Shown here in pieces: positions 27,197 to 36,115 of a stretch of 64,000 nt of DNA (position 1 is its first letter; each line of letters starts with the position of its first letter). This DNA is from Haloarcula amylolytica JCM 13557 (GTDB lineage Archaea; Halobacteriota; Halobacteria; Halobacteriales; Haloarculaceae). Below the pieces are notes generated by a model. It was not told the origin of the DNA, searched no databases, and saw nothing but the letters and a program-made list of their open reading frames with translations. The stretch covers positions 109,275 through 173,274 of the forward strand of contig NZ_AOLW01000007.1 of assembly GCF_000336615.1 (NCBI RefSeq), read 5' to 3'. The position numbers and the translations under genes were made by a program.

Positions 27197-28309
27197 TCAG
27201 TCGTCGGCGACCCCGGCGCTCACTGCGGGTACTTCAGCACCCACGTGGGAGAGTATCCCTCTGCCGATGTATTCTCCGAGTAGAGGCGGGACCGCGTTCC
27301 CGATCAGCCGTCCCAAGTTCTTCACACCGACATCGTCCCACTCGTCGTAGAAGTCGTAGTCTTCTGGGAACGTCTGTAGTAGTGCCCCCTCTAGAAGCGA
27401 GAGTGCTCTGTCTTGATCGGTGTCGTAGTGGCCGAACCGACCGCTCCCGTAGTTGTAGAACTGTGTCGTGATCGTCGGCGCGACTTCGTCTGGTTCCATT
27501 CGACTGTACGGAGCCTTGTACGATCGACCACTGGACTTCTTGTGGCAGTCTGCGAGCAAGTGGTCTAGCCCTTCCTCCTCCCAGAGCCGCCAGTCACCAC
27601 CAGGATCCATGTTCCGGATACGTTCGAGATTCTTGTCGGAGAGAGTTCGCGCTCGATGGAGGTCGTGCTCTGGATGAACCTCTCCAGCCTGGAGTGGCGG
27701 GAGGTGCCCGATCGTCTCTCGGACAGTAGGATACTCGGATTCGTCTTCGTAAAGCCGATCCGGGAGAGATATCGGTCCCTCTTTCGAGGCCATCATCACC
27801 CAGCGTTTCCGATTCTGTGCGATCCCGTACTCTGGACAGTAGACTTTCTTGTCTTCGTCGTCGTTCACGTGGTACCCGAGGTCTTCGAGAGTCTGTACGA
27901 ATTCGTCGTAGACGTCATCCTTTCGAACTTGGAGGACGTTTTCGGTGACAACGACGTCGGGTTCAACGTACTCAACGATTTTCTTGACATCTTTGAGTAG
28001 TCCCCACTTCTGGTGGTCCTCATGTGTCTTGTCTTTCGAGTGACCCATCGTCGAGTATGGCTGACACGGTGCACAAGCACCGAGGACGTCGAGGTCAGAA
28101 TCCCAAGGGAACATCCTCGCGACACGCTCCGGATCCTGTGAGAGGGGACGTACGTCAGTCTGCCTGTACTCGGCATCGATGTTCTGCTCATACGCGTGAT
28201 TGCAATGTGGATCTTTGTCAACTCCGACGTTCACCGAGATACCTGCACGCTCCAGGCCATAGCTGAGGCCACCAGCGCCGCAGAAGAGGTCCACCGCGGT
28301 AATCTTCAT
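27197..28309 (-). CDS. DNA (cytosine-5) methyltransferase M2
   Basis: Paralogue of M1 with long identical blocks. Motif I DLFCGAGG is at 7-14, motif IV APCQPYS with catalytic C82, then TENV, QNRKRWV and a C-terminal IGNAVPP. The start at 28,309 (MKITAVDLFCGAGG) matches M1 and the family; seven extra residues upstream are unlikely. The target recognition region (about 180-280) is also alike in the two enzymes (GRFGHYDTDQDRALSL shared), so they may read the same or related sites. It sits between the HNH gene and the second GHKL module. Confidence 0.94.
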   Translation of the reverse strand: MKITAVDLFCGAGGLSYGLERAGISVNVGVDKDPHCNHAYEQNIDAEYRQTDVRPLSQDPERVARMFPWDSDLDVLGACAPCQPYSTMGHSKDKTHEDHQKWGLLKDVKKIVEYVEPDVVVTENVLQVRKDDVYDEFVQTLEDLGYHVNDDEDKKVYCPEYGIAQNRKRWVMMASKEGPISLPDRLYEDESEYPTVRETIGHLPPLQAGEVHPEHDLHRARTLSDKNLERIRNMDPGGDWRLWEEEGLDHLLADCHKKSSGRSYKAPYSRMEPDEVAPTITTQFYNYGSGRFGHYDTDQDRALSLLEGALLQTFPEDYDFYDEWDDVGVKNLGRLIGNAVPPLLGEYIGRGILSHVGAEVPAVSAGVADD

Positions 28310-28394
28310 ACTATCATTTCCTAGTAGCACATCATAAGTGCTAGTGCACCGGACCGACCGTGGATTTTTGTGGTAGAATTATAACCAGATGTGT

Positions 28395-28748
28395 ATGTCG
28401 AACAATTCCGAGCCCACCGAGAGTTACGACGGCTCACTCACAGTTCGTCTCTTGGACGACGACGAGGGAAGAGAAGATGTCCGATGCTCGTCTTACAACG
28501 AAGCTATTGGAGTGGTCAGAGACAACCGCTACTCTACGACGGTGATCAAGATAATCGACAGAGACGGAGATGTTGTGTTCGACTCTGTAGATATGGATAT
28601 CGACAATTGGGAGACCGAGTGGAAACACGCGAAACGCCGGTTGTCGGTCGAAGTAGAAGAACACGATTGCCCGTACGACAACGTCGCGTGTTTCGCTGAC
28701 GACTTGTGTGTCCAGTGTAAGATGGACAAAGTTCAGAACCAACAGTGA
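28395..28748 (+). CDS. Small protein with a C-terminal cysteine cluster
   Basis: A 117-residue acidic protein of unknown function just upstream of the second GHKL module. The body contains SLTVRLLDDDEG and TVIKIIDRDGDVVFDS, likely beta strands. The C-terminus has four cysteines spaced x6, x5, x2 (in CPYDNVACFADDLCVQC), which could hold zinc or an iron-sulfur cluster. ATG at 28,389 is an alternative start. It points the same way as the A2-B2-C2 operon with a 199-bp gap. Confidence 0.62.
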   Translation: MSNNSEPTESYDGSLTVRLLDDDEGREDVRCSSYNEAIGVVRDNRYSTTVIKIIDRDGDVVFDSVDMDIDNWETEWKHAKRRLSVEVEEHDCPYDNVACFADDLCVQCKMDKVQNQQ

Positions 28749-28947
28749 GACGAACACGTGTTCTGGAAGTTGTCCACTTGTCTGCCTAATCAGAAGCATC
28801 TGGGATCAACTACCGATATTTGAGTGATTACTACTGTCAGAAGACGAGACGTGATGACCGGCTCGTACGTAGGCAGATGTGGATGGGTGAGACCGACACG
28901 TTTATCGAGGTCACCCAATACAACGACGATATATCTATTCTAAAATA

Positions 28948-30858
28948 ATGACTCGAAAGCCAAACGACACAACGGGCGAAGCAGAGTGGTTCTTCTTCAG
29001 CGGTGGTCCTGGTGCCCCGCGATATGGAGACGATCCGACGAAACACTCCGTTGATCACGACTCTGAGGCCTTCGTCCGAGAGGTGCTACAGAACGCGAAC
29101 GATCAAGGACTAGACAACGAAGATCCCGTGCGAGTCACCTTTCGGTTCGTCACCTTATCTGGTGAAGACAAAGAGAGATTCCTCAACACGTTAGACTGGG
29201 GATCTGGACTCAGGGGGCGCCTGAATGCTGTCTCTCGTGCCAAACACGGGAGAAGGTACGACGACCTCGTAGACGAGATAGACAACCCCGATTCCGAATT
29301 ACGTCTTCTGATCGTAGAGGACAGGAACACGACGGGGCTCACAGGCACTTGGGAAGAGGATTCTAATTACGCCGCTCTCGTCCGAGACGAGTTGTACAGC
29401 AGCAAACAGGACGACACTGCCGGTGGATCCTACGGGCTCGGCAAGTCGGTTCTCTGGACGTTCTCTGGAGCTTCCACGGTTGTATTCAACTCCTATCCGA
29501 TGGAGTCGTCCGGGAGTACTCAGGGGCCGCGGGTGATCGCGCGGTCGAAATTCCCGACCCACGAACTGCCGGACGACGACACTACGTATCAAGGTGCTGG
29601 ATGGTTGTGTGAGCCCGTGCAAACGGAAGACGGTGTCCGTCCCATGTCGATACGGGGCGAGAAAGCGGAACAACTCGCCGAACGACTGCACGTCGGACGC
29701 CCAGCCACCAGTGGTACTAGTGCCATGGTCGTCGATTTCCAGGACCCTACTCGAGACGAACGACCTGACATCGAAGACTTGGCGGAAGAGTTCGTTGAGG
29801 CTTCGGTCAAGTACTTTTGGCCGGCTATCTTCCGTGACGATCTTGAGGTCACTGTTGAGACTTCGGAGGAGACGTACGAAGCGAAGACGGAGGACGTCCC
29901 GTCCATCCGGCCGTTTCTTGAGTGTTTCAAGTCTCGATTCACGGAGAACGAGTTGCTCGACAGTCCTGGTGACGTCGCGGGACTCAATATCCCGCTGAAC
30001 ATCCCTCCACGGGCAGACGGTACCGAGACTCCAGATGGCGAAGTCCGACTGGCTGCTCGCTTGGCCTCTCCAGCAGACGACGACACCTACCTCAACAGAG
30101 TGGCCCTGTTCAGAGGTGCAGGGATGGTCGTGAAGTACTACGATCAGAGCCGAGTAGCCTTCGGTGACCGGAACTTCCACGCTATACTCGCCAGCGGGGA
30201 GGCACGTACCGACTTCCCACCATCCGACCCCGACCAAGAGGTTGATCGGTTCTTACGTTTCGCCGAACCTCCCGAACACGATGAGTGGGAGTCTACCGAG
30301 AATCTACGAGAACAGTACCAGCGTGGGTTCAGGACGGCTCTTGAGGACATGTTCGAGACGATGCGTGACGGCCTCCGTCACCTCGCTGCCAAGAGTAACG
30401 GAGGCACAGATATCCTCTCTGATAACGTGCTGAACCGGTTCCCGATCCACGGAAACGGGGCACCCAGGGCGACGGGTAACTCTGCCCCGTCAGAAGTATT
30501 CGAGATAGAGAGTTCTTCTCGGTTCGACGGTGAGCGTTGGACGTTTTCGGGCCGAATCGAACCGATCGTGGAAAATTTCCAGGGGTGGACCGCCGAGATA
30601 TCGCTCACGGGTATCGGCGAGGACGGTTCGAGATCCGACGAGATCCCCGTCGAATCGATCACTGTGGACGCCGAAAACGTGACCAAGATTCACGAGAACG
30701 GGACAGCTCGATTAGTGGCAGAGGCGAGTACGGAAAACGCCTCGTTCGAAGGCCACTCTCATGCGACCGACAACGAAGATATGCTGAGCGGAAAAGTCGG
30801 TGAGACACAGATCGAGATCAGGGCGGAGATCCAGACCACGGAAGGTGACGAATCTTGA
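28948..30858 (+). CDS. GHKL-fold ATPase, module copy 2, gene A2
   Basis: A 636-residue paralogue of A1. The GHKL motifs are REVLQNANDQG (E45, N49, D52), VEDRNTTGLTG (D125) and GGSYGLGK (159-166). The best-conserved blocks outside the ATP site are VKYFWPAI, VALFRGAGMVVKYYD (A1: VARLRGAQMIVDYVD) and FLRFAEPPEHDEWES (A1: FLKRSEPTQHDDWQG). The C-terminal ~110 residues form a beta-type domain ending in an acidic tail. ATP-driven opening and closing of a dimer is expected from the superfamily. It is the first gene of the second module. Confidence 0.85.
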   Translation: MTRKPNDTTGEAEWFFFSGGPGAPRYGDDPTKHSVDHDSEAFVREVLQNANDQGLDNEDPVRVTFRFVTLSGEDKERFLNTLDWGSGLRGRLNAVSRAKHGRRYDDLVDEIDNPDSELRLLIVEDRNTTGLTGTWEEDSNYAALVRDELYSSKQDDTAGGSYGLGKSVLWTFSGASTVVFNSYPMESSGSTQGPRVIARSKFPTHELPDDDTTYQGAGWLCEPVQTEDGVRPMSIRGEKAEQLAERLHVGRPATSGTSAMVVDFQDPTRDERPDIEDLAEEFVEASVKYFWPAIFRDDLEVTVETSEETYEAKTEDVPSIRPFLECFKSRFTENELLDSPGDVAGLNIPLNIPPRADGTETPDGEVRLAARLASPADDDTYLNRVALFRGAGMVVKYYDQSRVAFGDRNFHAILASGEARTDFPPSDPDQEVDRFLRFAEPPEHDEWESTENLREQYQRGFRTALEDMFETMRDGLRHLAAKSNGGTDILSDNVLNRFPIHGNGAPRATGNSAPSEVFEIESSSRFDGERWTFSGRIEPIVENFQGWTAEISLTGIGEDGSRSDEIPVESITVDAENVTKIHENGTARLVAEASTENASFEGHSHATDNEDMLSGKVGETQIEIRAEIQTTEGDES

Positions 30859-31880
30859 CTAAACACACGCAACGTCACAGGAGTACGACCCTCCCGTTTA
30901 AATACCGAGACGGTGGCCTTGACTTCGCACTGGAAGAGTACTCCGTAGATGGGTCGAAACCGAAGAGATTAGATCTCAAGGCAGGTCAGACCGAGATTGA
31001 CTTGACACAGACGCTCCCGTCGCCGGAGGAGAGTGAAGATTGGGGGAAGGTCACCTTGTTCGGACGTTTATACATCCCGGAGGAGACTGTCGAAGACGTG
31101 TTTCCGGAGTCAGAGCGTGACGCGCCACCAGCGAAACTCTACGTCGCGGTGCGTTGCCACGAGACGATCTACCGTGAGAAGGCGATCGTATCTGACGAAC
31201 CCACCGGCCCTGGTTCGTACAACGCGACGGTGAATATACCGAAGAAGATGGTCAGAGGGACGATTGAACTGCGCCCGTACCTCGTACGAACACGAGATAG
31301 ATCTACTGATGGACAGTACGCTGGACAGAAGAACTTCAGATTGGCTAGCGGGACAATCTACTCCGTCATCGTAGATCTTCCACCTGGAGAGAAACCGCCA
31401 GCGATTGACGGTGAAGAGGTCAGCTTCTCACGCGCGGCTCATCTTCCAGAGGGTGACAAGCTCTACTACCTTGATTTCCGTAACGAGAAACGCCCGAAAC
31501 TGTGGATAAACTCGGATCACCCTCGGATCACCGATATCCTCCAGAGCCAAGGTTCGGTCGGGGCTGAAGCGCGGATGCGAGACGTGATTCTTGACGAGAT
31601 CAGTTACGGTGTCTGGTCTCAGCTGATCGTTCGGGCAGCCTGTGCAATCGACAAAGACGGTGACGTTGAACACGAGTGGCAACAGACTGTCGTTGAGACG
31701 TTCGCTCGAAACCTCTACGAGGTAGACGACGTCTCTGAAGCTGCCCACAAACTGCGAGCGGACGTTGACGACCCTGAGACGTTACCTCACTTGATGGAAC
31801 GAATCGATCGAGAATTACAGGAGTACATTGACCCGAGAACACAACTCATCAACCTCATGGAAGAAGGACTCCGAATCTGA
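30855..31880 (+). CDS. Uncharacterised protein, module copy 2, gene B2
   Basis: A 341-residue paralogue of B1. Shared landmarks are FKYRDGGLDFALEEYS (B1: YHYADGCLQFGINGFS), EDVFPESERDAPPAKLYV, TDILQSQGS and GVWSQLIV. The start is a TTG at 30,855 that overlaps the A2 stop as TTGA; the first in-frame ATG lies far into the conserved part, so TTG with translational coupling is the best reading. Function unknown; probably a structural or target-recognition partner of the GHKL ATPase. Confidence 0.82.
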   Translation: MTKHTQRHRSTTLPFKYRDGGLDFALEEYSVDGSKPKRLDLKAGQTEIDLTQTLPSPEESEDWGKVTLFGRLYIPEETVEDVFPESERDAPPAKLYVAVRCHETIYREKAIVSDEPTGPGSYNATVNIPKKMVRGTIELRPYLVRTRDRSTDGQYAGQKNFRLASGTIYSVIVDLPPGEKPPAIDGEEVSFSRAAHLPEGDKLYYLDFRNEKRPKLWINSDHPRITDILQSQGSVGAEARMRDVILDEISYGVWSQLIVRAACAIDKDGDVEHEWQQTVVETFARNLYEVDDVSEAAHKLRADVDDPETLPHLMERIDRELQEYIDPRTQLINLMEEGLRI

Positions 31881-31881
31881 T

Positions 31882-32574
31882 ATGACAGAAGAGAACCAAC
31901 TATATCGACTAGTCGAAGACGGGCAGCGACTCGTTGGCGAAGAGTTCCTGAAGGGAGAGGCGAAAATCCCCGACGAGGCGTTAGACGAGTACGTTGAACC
32001 GATGCCAAGTGGAGCGACGGGCAATCTCCAGACTCTTGACTCAAGTGTCGAGAGAATCTTGAACGAGTATTCTGAAACCGATACTGCGATGGACGGTGCC
32101 CTTGCTGAGGACGTCCACCAGTGCTTGGATATCACGCGGCGGACCGCTGGTGATCCTGGTCTGTGGCACTGGATAGCGGTTGATCGGTATCCAGACTTCG
32201 TTCGCCATCGCTGGGAGTACCGCTCCGAAGCCGCGATGCGTGAGAAGTTTCTCGGCGCTGGCTCTGATCTCTACTCTAACGCGATCCACCGGCTATGGTG
32301 GATCGCCGAACTCACGTCCGATGGAGATGACTACACCCTAACAGAGCAGGTGTTCGCGAACCAGACGATCGTCAACAAGGTTTTCGATCGGTGGTTCGCA
32401 CGGTATCAGCCAGCTGTCGTCGCTATCTGTGACGAACTTGCTGACGAGAGATCGGGTGTCATCGACGAAGCCACACGACGGTTCAATCACGCCCTGACTA
32501 ATGTCCAGCTTGAAGCGCTATCCGAAGAGGATGCGCGCAACCTCACGAGACGGGTCATCCAAGACGTCAGGTGA
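31882..32574 (+). CDS. Uncharacterised protein, module copy 2, gene C2
   Basis: A 230-residue paralogue of C1 with the same core: EDVHQCLDI, GLWHWIAVDRYPDFVRHRW, REKFLGAGSDLYSNAIHRLWWIAELT, FARYQPAV and RRFNHALTNVQLEAL. I use the ATG at 31,882, one base after the B2 stop codon, in preference to an internal ATG of B2 at 31,828 that would give a long overlap and a non-conserved N-terminus. The helical N-terminal ~80 residues differ between C1 and C2 and may set specificity. Confidence 0.83.
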   Translation: MTEENQLYRLVEDGQRLVGEEFLKGEAKIPDEALDEYVEPMPSGATGNLQTLDSSVERILNEYSETDTAMDGALAEDVHQCLDITRRTAGDPGLWHWIAVDRYPDFVRHRWEYRSEAAMREKFLGAGSDLYSNAIHRLWWIAELTSDGDDYTLTEQVFANQTIVNKVFDRWFARYQPAVVAICDELADERSGVIDEATRRFNHALTNVQLEALSEEDARNLTRRVIQDVR

Positions 32575-32784
32575 TTGCTCAAACGAAGGGTCTGTGAATG
32601 TCCCCGTTAGCTGGTGAACTGTCGCTACCCTGCTGGTGACCGGCACTGCCTAAAGTGCGGTTTCAAGTTGCAGGAATAGTGGGAGATGCGAGGTGCTGGA
32701 TTTTCAGATAGATTCTGAATGTGTGAAGATAAGATAGAATAGCCGACAACAATCCATAAGAACATCGGATGTGACGGTAGTCTT

Positions 32785-33141
32785 ATGAGCGCGGAATACG
32801 CCGAAGAGGATCTCCCTGAAGAAACAATCGTTATAAACGGATGTAGCTGGCAGCGGGAGCACTTCGATACTGACGGATACCAGTGGGTCCGTGAGTTAGA
32901 CGACAGTGAGTATGATTGGGATTGTTCCGAGGTTGATCTCGTTGGCACGGACATACCTATTCGAGTCGTGTCTCTCCAGCATAGAGGTTCTCAGTGGTAC
33001 GTCGAAGCTGCTGAAACCGCAGGCCCTGACTATCACCGACCTGGTTTTACGGAGTTGATCGGAAGTGAGTATCATACGACTGTTGACGAAGCGGAAGCTG
33101 CTTTCGACGAAGTCCGATCGCTCATCAAACGTCTCTCTTGA
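32785..33141 (+). CDS. Small acidic protein between GHKL module and DISARM operon
   Basis: A 118-residue acidic protein of unknown function. It contains TIVINGCSWQREHFDTDGYQWV and a possible beta-hairpin PIRVVSLQHRGSQWYVEAAET, then a helical C-terminus (TVDEAEAAFDEVRSLIKRLS). It lies on the same strand as, and between, the second GHKL module and drmE, with gaps of 210 and 150 bp, so it may be transcribed with either. It has no motif I know. Confidence 0.6.
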   Translation: MSAEYAEEDLPEETIVINGCSWQREHFDTDGYQWVRELDDSEYDWDCSEVDLVGTDIPIRVVSLQHRGSQWYVEAAETAGPDYHRPGFTELIGSEYHTTVDEAEAAFDEVRSLIKRLS

Positions 33142-33291
33142 TCTGAACGTCCGACTCGGTAATTCGTAGACTGAGTGGAAATTCGATTTCCGTCGATCCT
33201 TCGCCTTGAAATACGCCAAGATACAGCTTATCAATAAGTGAATATAACCCTCTGATTTATGACTCACTGAAATCAACGTTTTTGATGGTCT

Positions 33292-36051
33292 ATGTCTAAC
33301 AGTGACGTACTTGATATAGAAGGTGGCTCAGCGCCTGTTCTCGTCACCGACGAAGACGGGAGACTCTACTACGAGGGTAAGAGAACAGCTCTCTCACGTT
33401 TTGACCGGTCGTACGTTGCTGCTGCAGCGAGTGCATACAAGTCGGGTCGTGATATCGCGCTGATCTATCCGTCACCACCTTCCTACGTGCAGATCCCCGT
33501 GTTGTTGGCAGTCGGGTTCCAAGCGAGAGGTTCAACTCCGCCTGCCCTGTTCGTGAGTAATCGAACTGGAATCCGTGAGCAGTATTTCAAACTCGGACTC
33601 GGCCCTCGTCATCAGCCAGGGGACGACATCGAACCAGAACCACTCGGCCACTTCACCGCCCCCATGGTCAAGACTGGAGACGGTAGCAGACTGTCGTATA
33701 TTACAGGACACAAGCCTCAGAACTGGGACCCGGACAACCCTTTCACCGCATCCCTTGTCCACACGACGTTCGGAAAGAAAATCGCTAATACGCTCTCTGA
33801 AGATCTGCGACTCTCGGGTCTCCTCCTTGACTTCACCACAGGACTCTTGGACGATAGATCGACCCAAGAGACGTATCGGTATCTGGCCGAAGAGCGAGAC
33901 ATTCCCCGAATCATGGTCTTCGACTCACCGAACCACCCATACTTGGATCGGCTGGAAGAAAACAACGATGACCGAGATACTCCGATACTGTTCTGGGGAT
34001 GGTCACCGTCCGCGCTTGAATCTGCTCCCGAAGAGTTGCTCCATGGAGTCGCCGACGATAGCCATCTCCATGGGCAACGAACTGCTAGTGACGGTGGCTC
34101 GCTCCCATCTCCTTTCACCGATGCACAAAACTCGTTACAGAACATCCGACAAGGGATCTCTCGATCCATAGTGCCGCTGACGTACGGCGATCTTGAACCC
34201 GTTGCTCGCGAAACTTACCAGCTAATCGGTGAAGCAGCGCGTTTCCCGAAGGGAACAGACGACGAGTACTCTGGTGAGAGCAACGACGTGATCGGTAGCA
34301 CTTACTTTTTATATATGTATCTCGACACCCTCCCAACTTCGGTAGATTTCCACGATTCTCTCTCTGCACTCGACGACAGTCGATCCTGGGGAGCGAGTAA
34401 CACCCTCGAAGGGAAGGTTGATCGACTACGGTCGAGAGCGGAGGTTCTGGAACGAGACGTTCCTGGTGCGGGGCCCATGTTAGAAGACGCGTGCGATGGG
34501 CTTGAGCAGATGATCGAACTTTTGACGGTACACAACCCGAAAGCCGACACCATTGCCGAACAGATTCGCACCGCGAGAGACGAGGACAAGAAGGTAACAA
34601 TCCTGACTGCGACCCGCAAGCAAGAGTCGCTACTCCGTTCTTTTGTCGCTGAGAAGACCGAGTTCTCCAGACACGGTGCTCTTGAGGACGAGATCAAGTT
34701 CCACAGTTTGTATAACCCCCATACTGTCCCCGAATCGGACGTTCTGATCTTCCCCGGTGTTCCGACGCGGAGTCACTACGCGACTGTACAATCTGGGGCG
34801 GCACCCCAGCAACAGTTCCTCTCGTACAAGTGGGAGACCGATCGGCTAGAGAAACGACTCCGTGACGTCTCAGAGACCGCTGACTGGCGGGCTGGGCCCA
34901 GTGTTCAATATGGTACTGCCAAGGAACTACAGATCGAAACCGAGGGCCTACGGAGATACGTGTCAGAAGCCGAACCACGGACACCACGACCAAGGACGTA
35001 CAGCGATCGTCAAGACGAGATCCAGTCTGGACAGACTAATATTGAGACAGAGAAGACCTCATCTGGAGGGCGCTCCAAACCCAGTGCTGACCGAATCGGC
35101 GCGAGCCACACCATCTCACCTGACGATATCTCCATCGACTTGCAAGGGCTCTCTTCGGACGGTGACCCCGACGAGTTCTGGGAAGAAGAGCTCTCGTACG
35201 ATGATGGATCAGAACGTGAGACTATCGACGAAGGTCGGAGCGACGTTACGAGTGCTTCGGGCGAAGAGGGCTATACAGATGCCCTAAAAGTCGAGTTTGT
35301 AGACGGAGACTACATGTTCGAAGAGCCTTCTGGATTAGTGTGGGCCCTCGTAGATGGGAAACGAGGAGTGAGTCGAGAACGCCGATCGACAGCCAGCCTG
35401 GAACGTGGTGATCAACTTCTCCTTATCGAAGACGACAGCCGACGTGACGTGTTCGAACACGTAGTTGAGAAGATTCACTCGGAGTGCCGTGGGCAGTTCC
35501 AGCGCTACCTGTCCATGTTAGATCTCTGGACGACTGGAATCGATCACGTAGTTGAGTTCTGGCGCGACGTCGAAAATGCCCACAACGAAGATCCATCGCA
35601 ACCGATGATAGACTTGACTCGACATAGGATGGCGGAACTCATCGAAGAGGATCTCGAAGAATACGCCCACGAACACGACGAGCCAGATGTGACTCGAGGC
35701 GCACAGGCTATCTACAACTGGCTCACGAAGAGCACGATAGGACCTTCTTCACCAGCCCCGATCCGGGCACTCGGGGAACTATACGATGTCGAAGTGCTCA
35801 AAGGACACAGCAAGGAAATATTCGCTGGACTAGAAGAGGTCCGAAGCCTCCACGTCCGCGTCGGAAACAAATTGGGAAGTATCGTTTTTTCGGCTCACGA
35901 CGCCGATTCAGACGAGTGGCTCTTGGAAGAGTGCGGACTCCGGGTCAGTGACGTCCAAGACGCGACCGTCGCGAAGACTGTAGAGAGTGTCTCGACTGAA
36001 ACCTACGAAGTCGAAGCAGGGAAGGTCGGAAAAGTGGTCAGAGGGGATTGA
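33292..36051 (+). CDS. drmE: DISARM protein DrmE-like
   Basis: A 919-residue protein directly upstream of drmA. The N-terminal half has alternating hydrophobic strands and helices of a helicase-like fold without intact Walker motifs (IALIYPSPPSYVQIPVLLAV; SGLLLDFTTGLLDD; KKVTILTATRKQESLLRSF; SDVLIFPGVPTRSHY). A disordered Ser/Asp-rich stretch at about 575-665 links to a C-terminal domain (EEPSGLVWALVDGKRG; GDQLLLIED). Size, layout and position fit DrmE, the class 2 DISARM subunit. Identification rests mainly on context. Its exact role in DISARM is not established. Confidence 0.68.
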   Translation: MSNSDVLDIEGGSAPVLVTDEDGRLYYEGKRTALSRFDRSYVAAAASAYKSGRDIALIYPSPPSYVQIPVLLAVGFQARGSTPPALFVSNRTGIREQYFKLGLGPRHQPGDDIEPEPLGHFTAPMVKTGDGSRLSYITGHKPQNWDPDNPFTASLVHTTFGKKIANTLSEDLRLSGLLLDFTTGLLDDRSTQETYRYLAEERDIPRIMVFDSPNHPYLDRLEENNDDRDTPILFWGWSPSALESAPEELLHGVADDSHLHGQRTASDGGSLPSPFTDAQNSLQNIRQGISRSIVPLTYGDLEPVARETYQLIGEAARFPKGTDDEYSGESNDVIGSTYFLYMYLDTLPTSVDFHDSLSALDDSRSWGASNTLEGKVDRLRSRAEVLERDVPGAGPMLEDACDGLEQMIELLTVHNPKADTIAEQIRTARDEDKKVTILTATRKQESLLRSFVAEKTEFSRHGALEDEIKFHSLYNPHTVPESDVLIFPGVPTRSHYATVQSGAAPQQQFLSYKWETDRLEKRLRDVSETADWRAGPSVQYGTAKELQIETEGLRRYVSEAEPRTPRPRTYSDRQDEIQSGQTNIETEKTSSGGRSKPSADRIGASHTISPDDISIDLQGLSSDGDPDEFWEEELSYDDGSERETIDEGRSDVTSASGEEGYTDALKVEFVDGDYMFEEPSGLVWALVDGKRGVSRERRSTASLERGDQLLLIEDDSRRDVFEHVVEKIHSECRGQFQRYLSMLDLWTTGIDHVVEFWRDVENAHNEDPSQPMIDLTRHRMAELIEEDLEEYAHEHDEPDVTRGAQAIYNWLTKSTIGPSSPAPIRALGELYDVEVLKGHSKEIFAGLEEVRSLHVRVGNKLGSIVFSAHDADSDEWLLEECGLRVSDVQDATVAKTVESVSTETYEVEAGKVGKVVRGD

Positions 36052-36115
36052 AAACATGCACATAATATATTTTCGGCGGCAGATTAATATGCTACCTCTT
36101 GGCACTCTCCAGTAG

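Noticed and set aside
29299..30237. 312-codon minus-strand frame opposite GHKL gene A2
   Set aside because: Antisense shadow; A2 has conserved GHKL motifs on the plus strand.
34471..34490. Internal GGGCCCATG as a further attachment site
   Set aside because: Only about eight bases match the tRNA-Met end, and it lies in the coding sequence of drmE.
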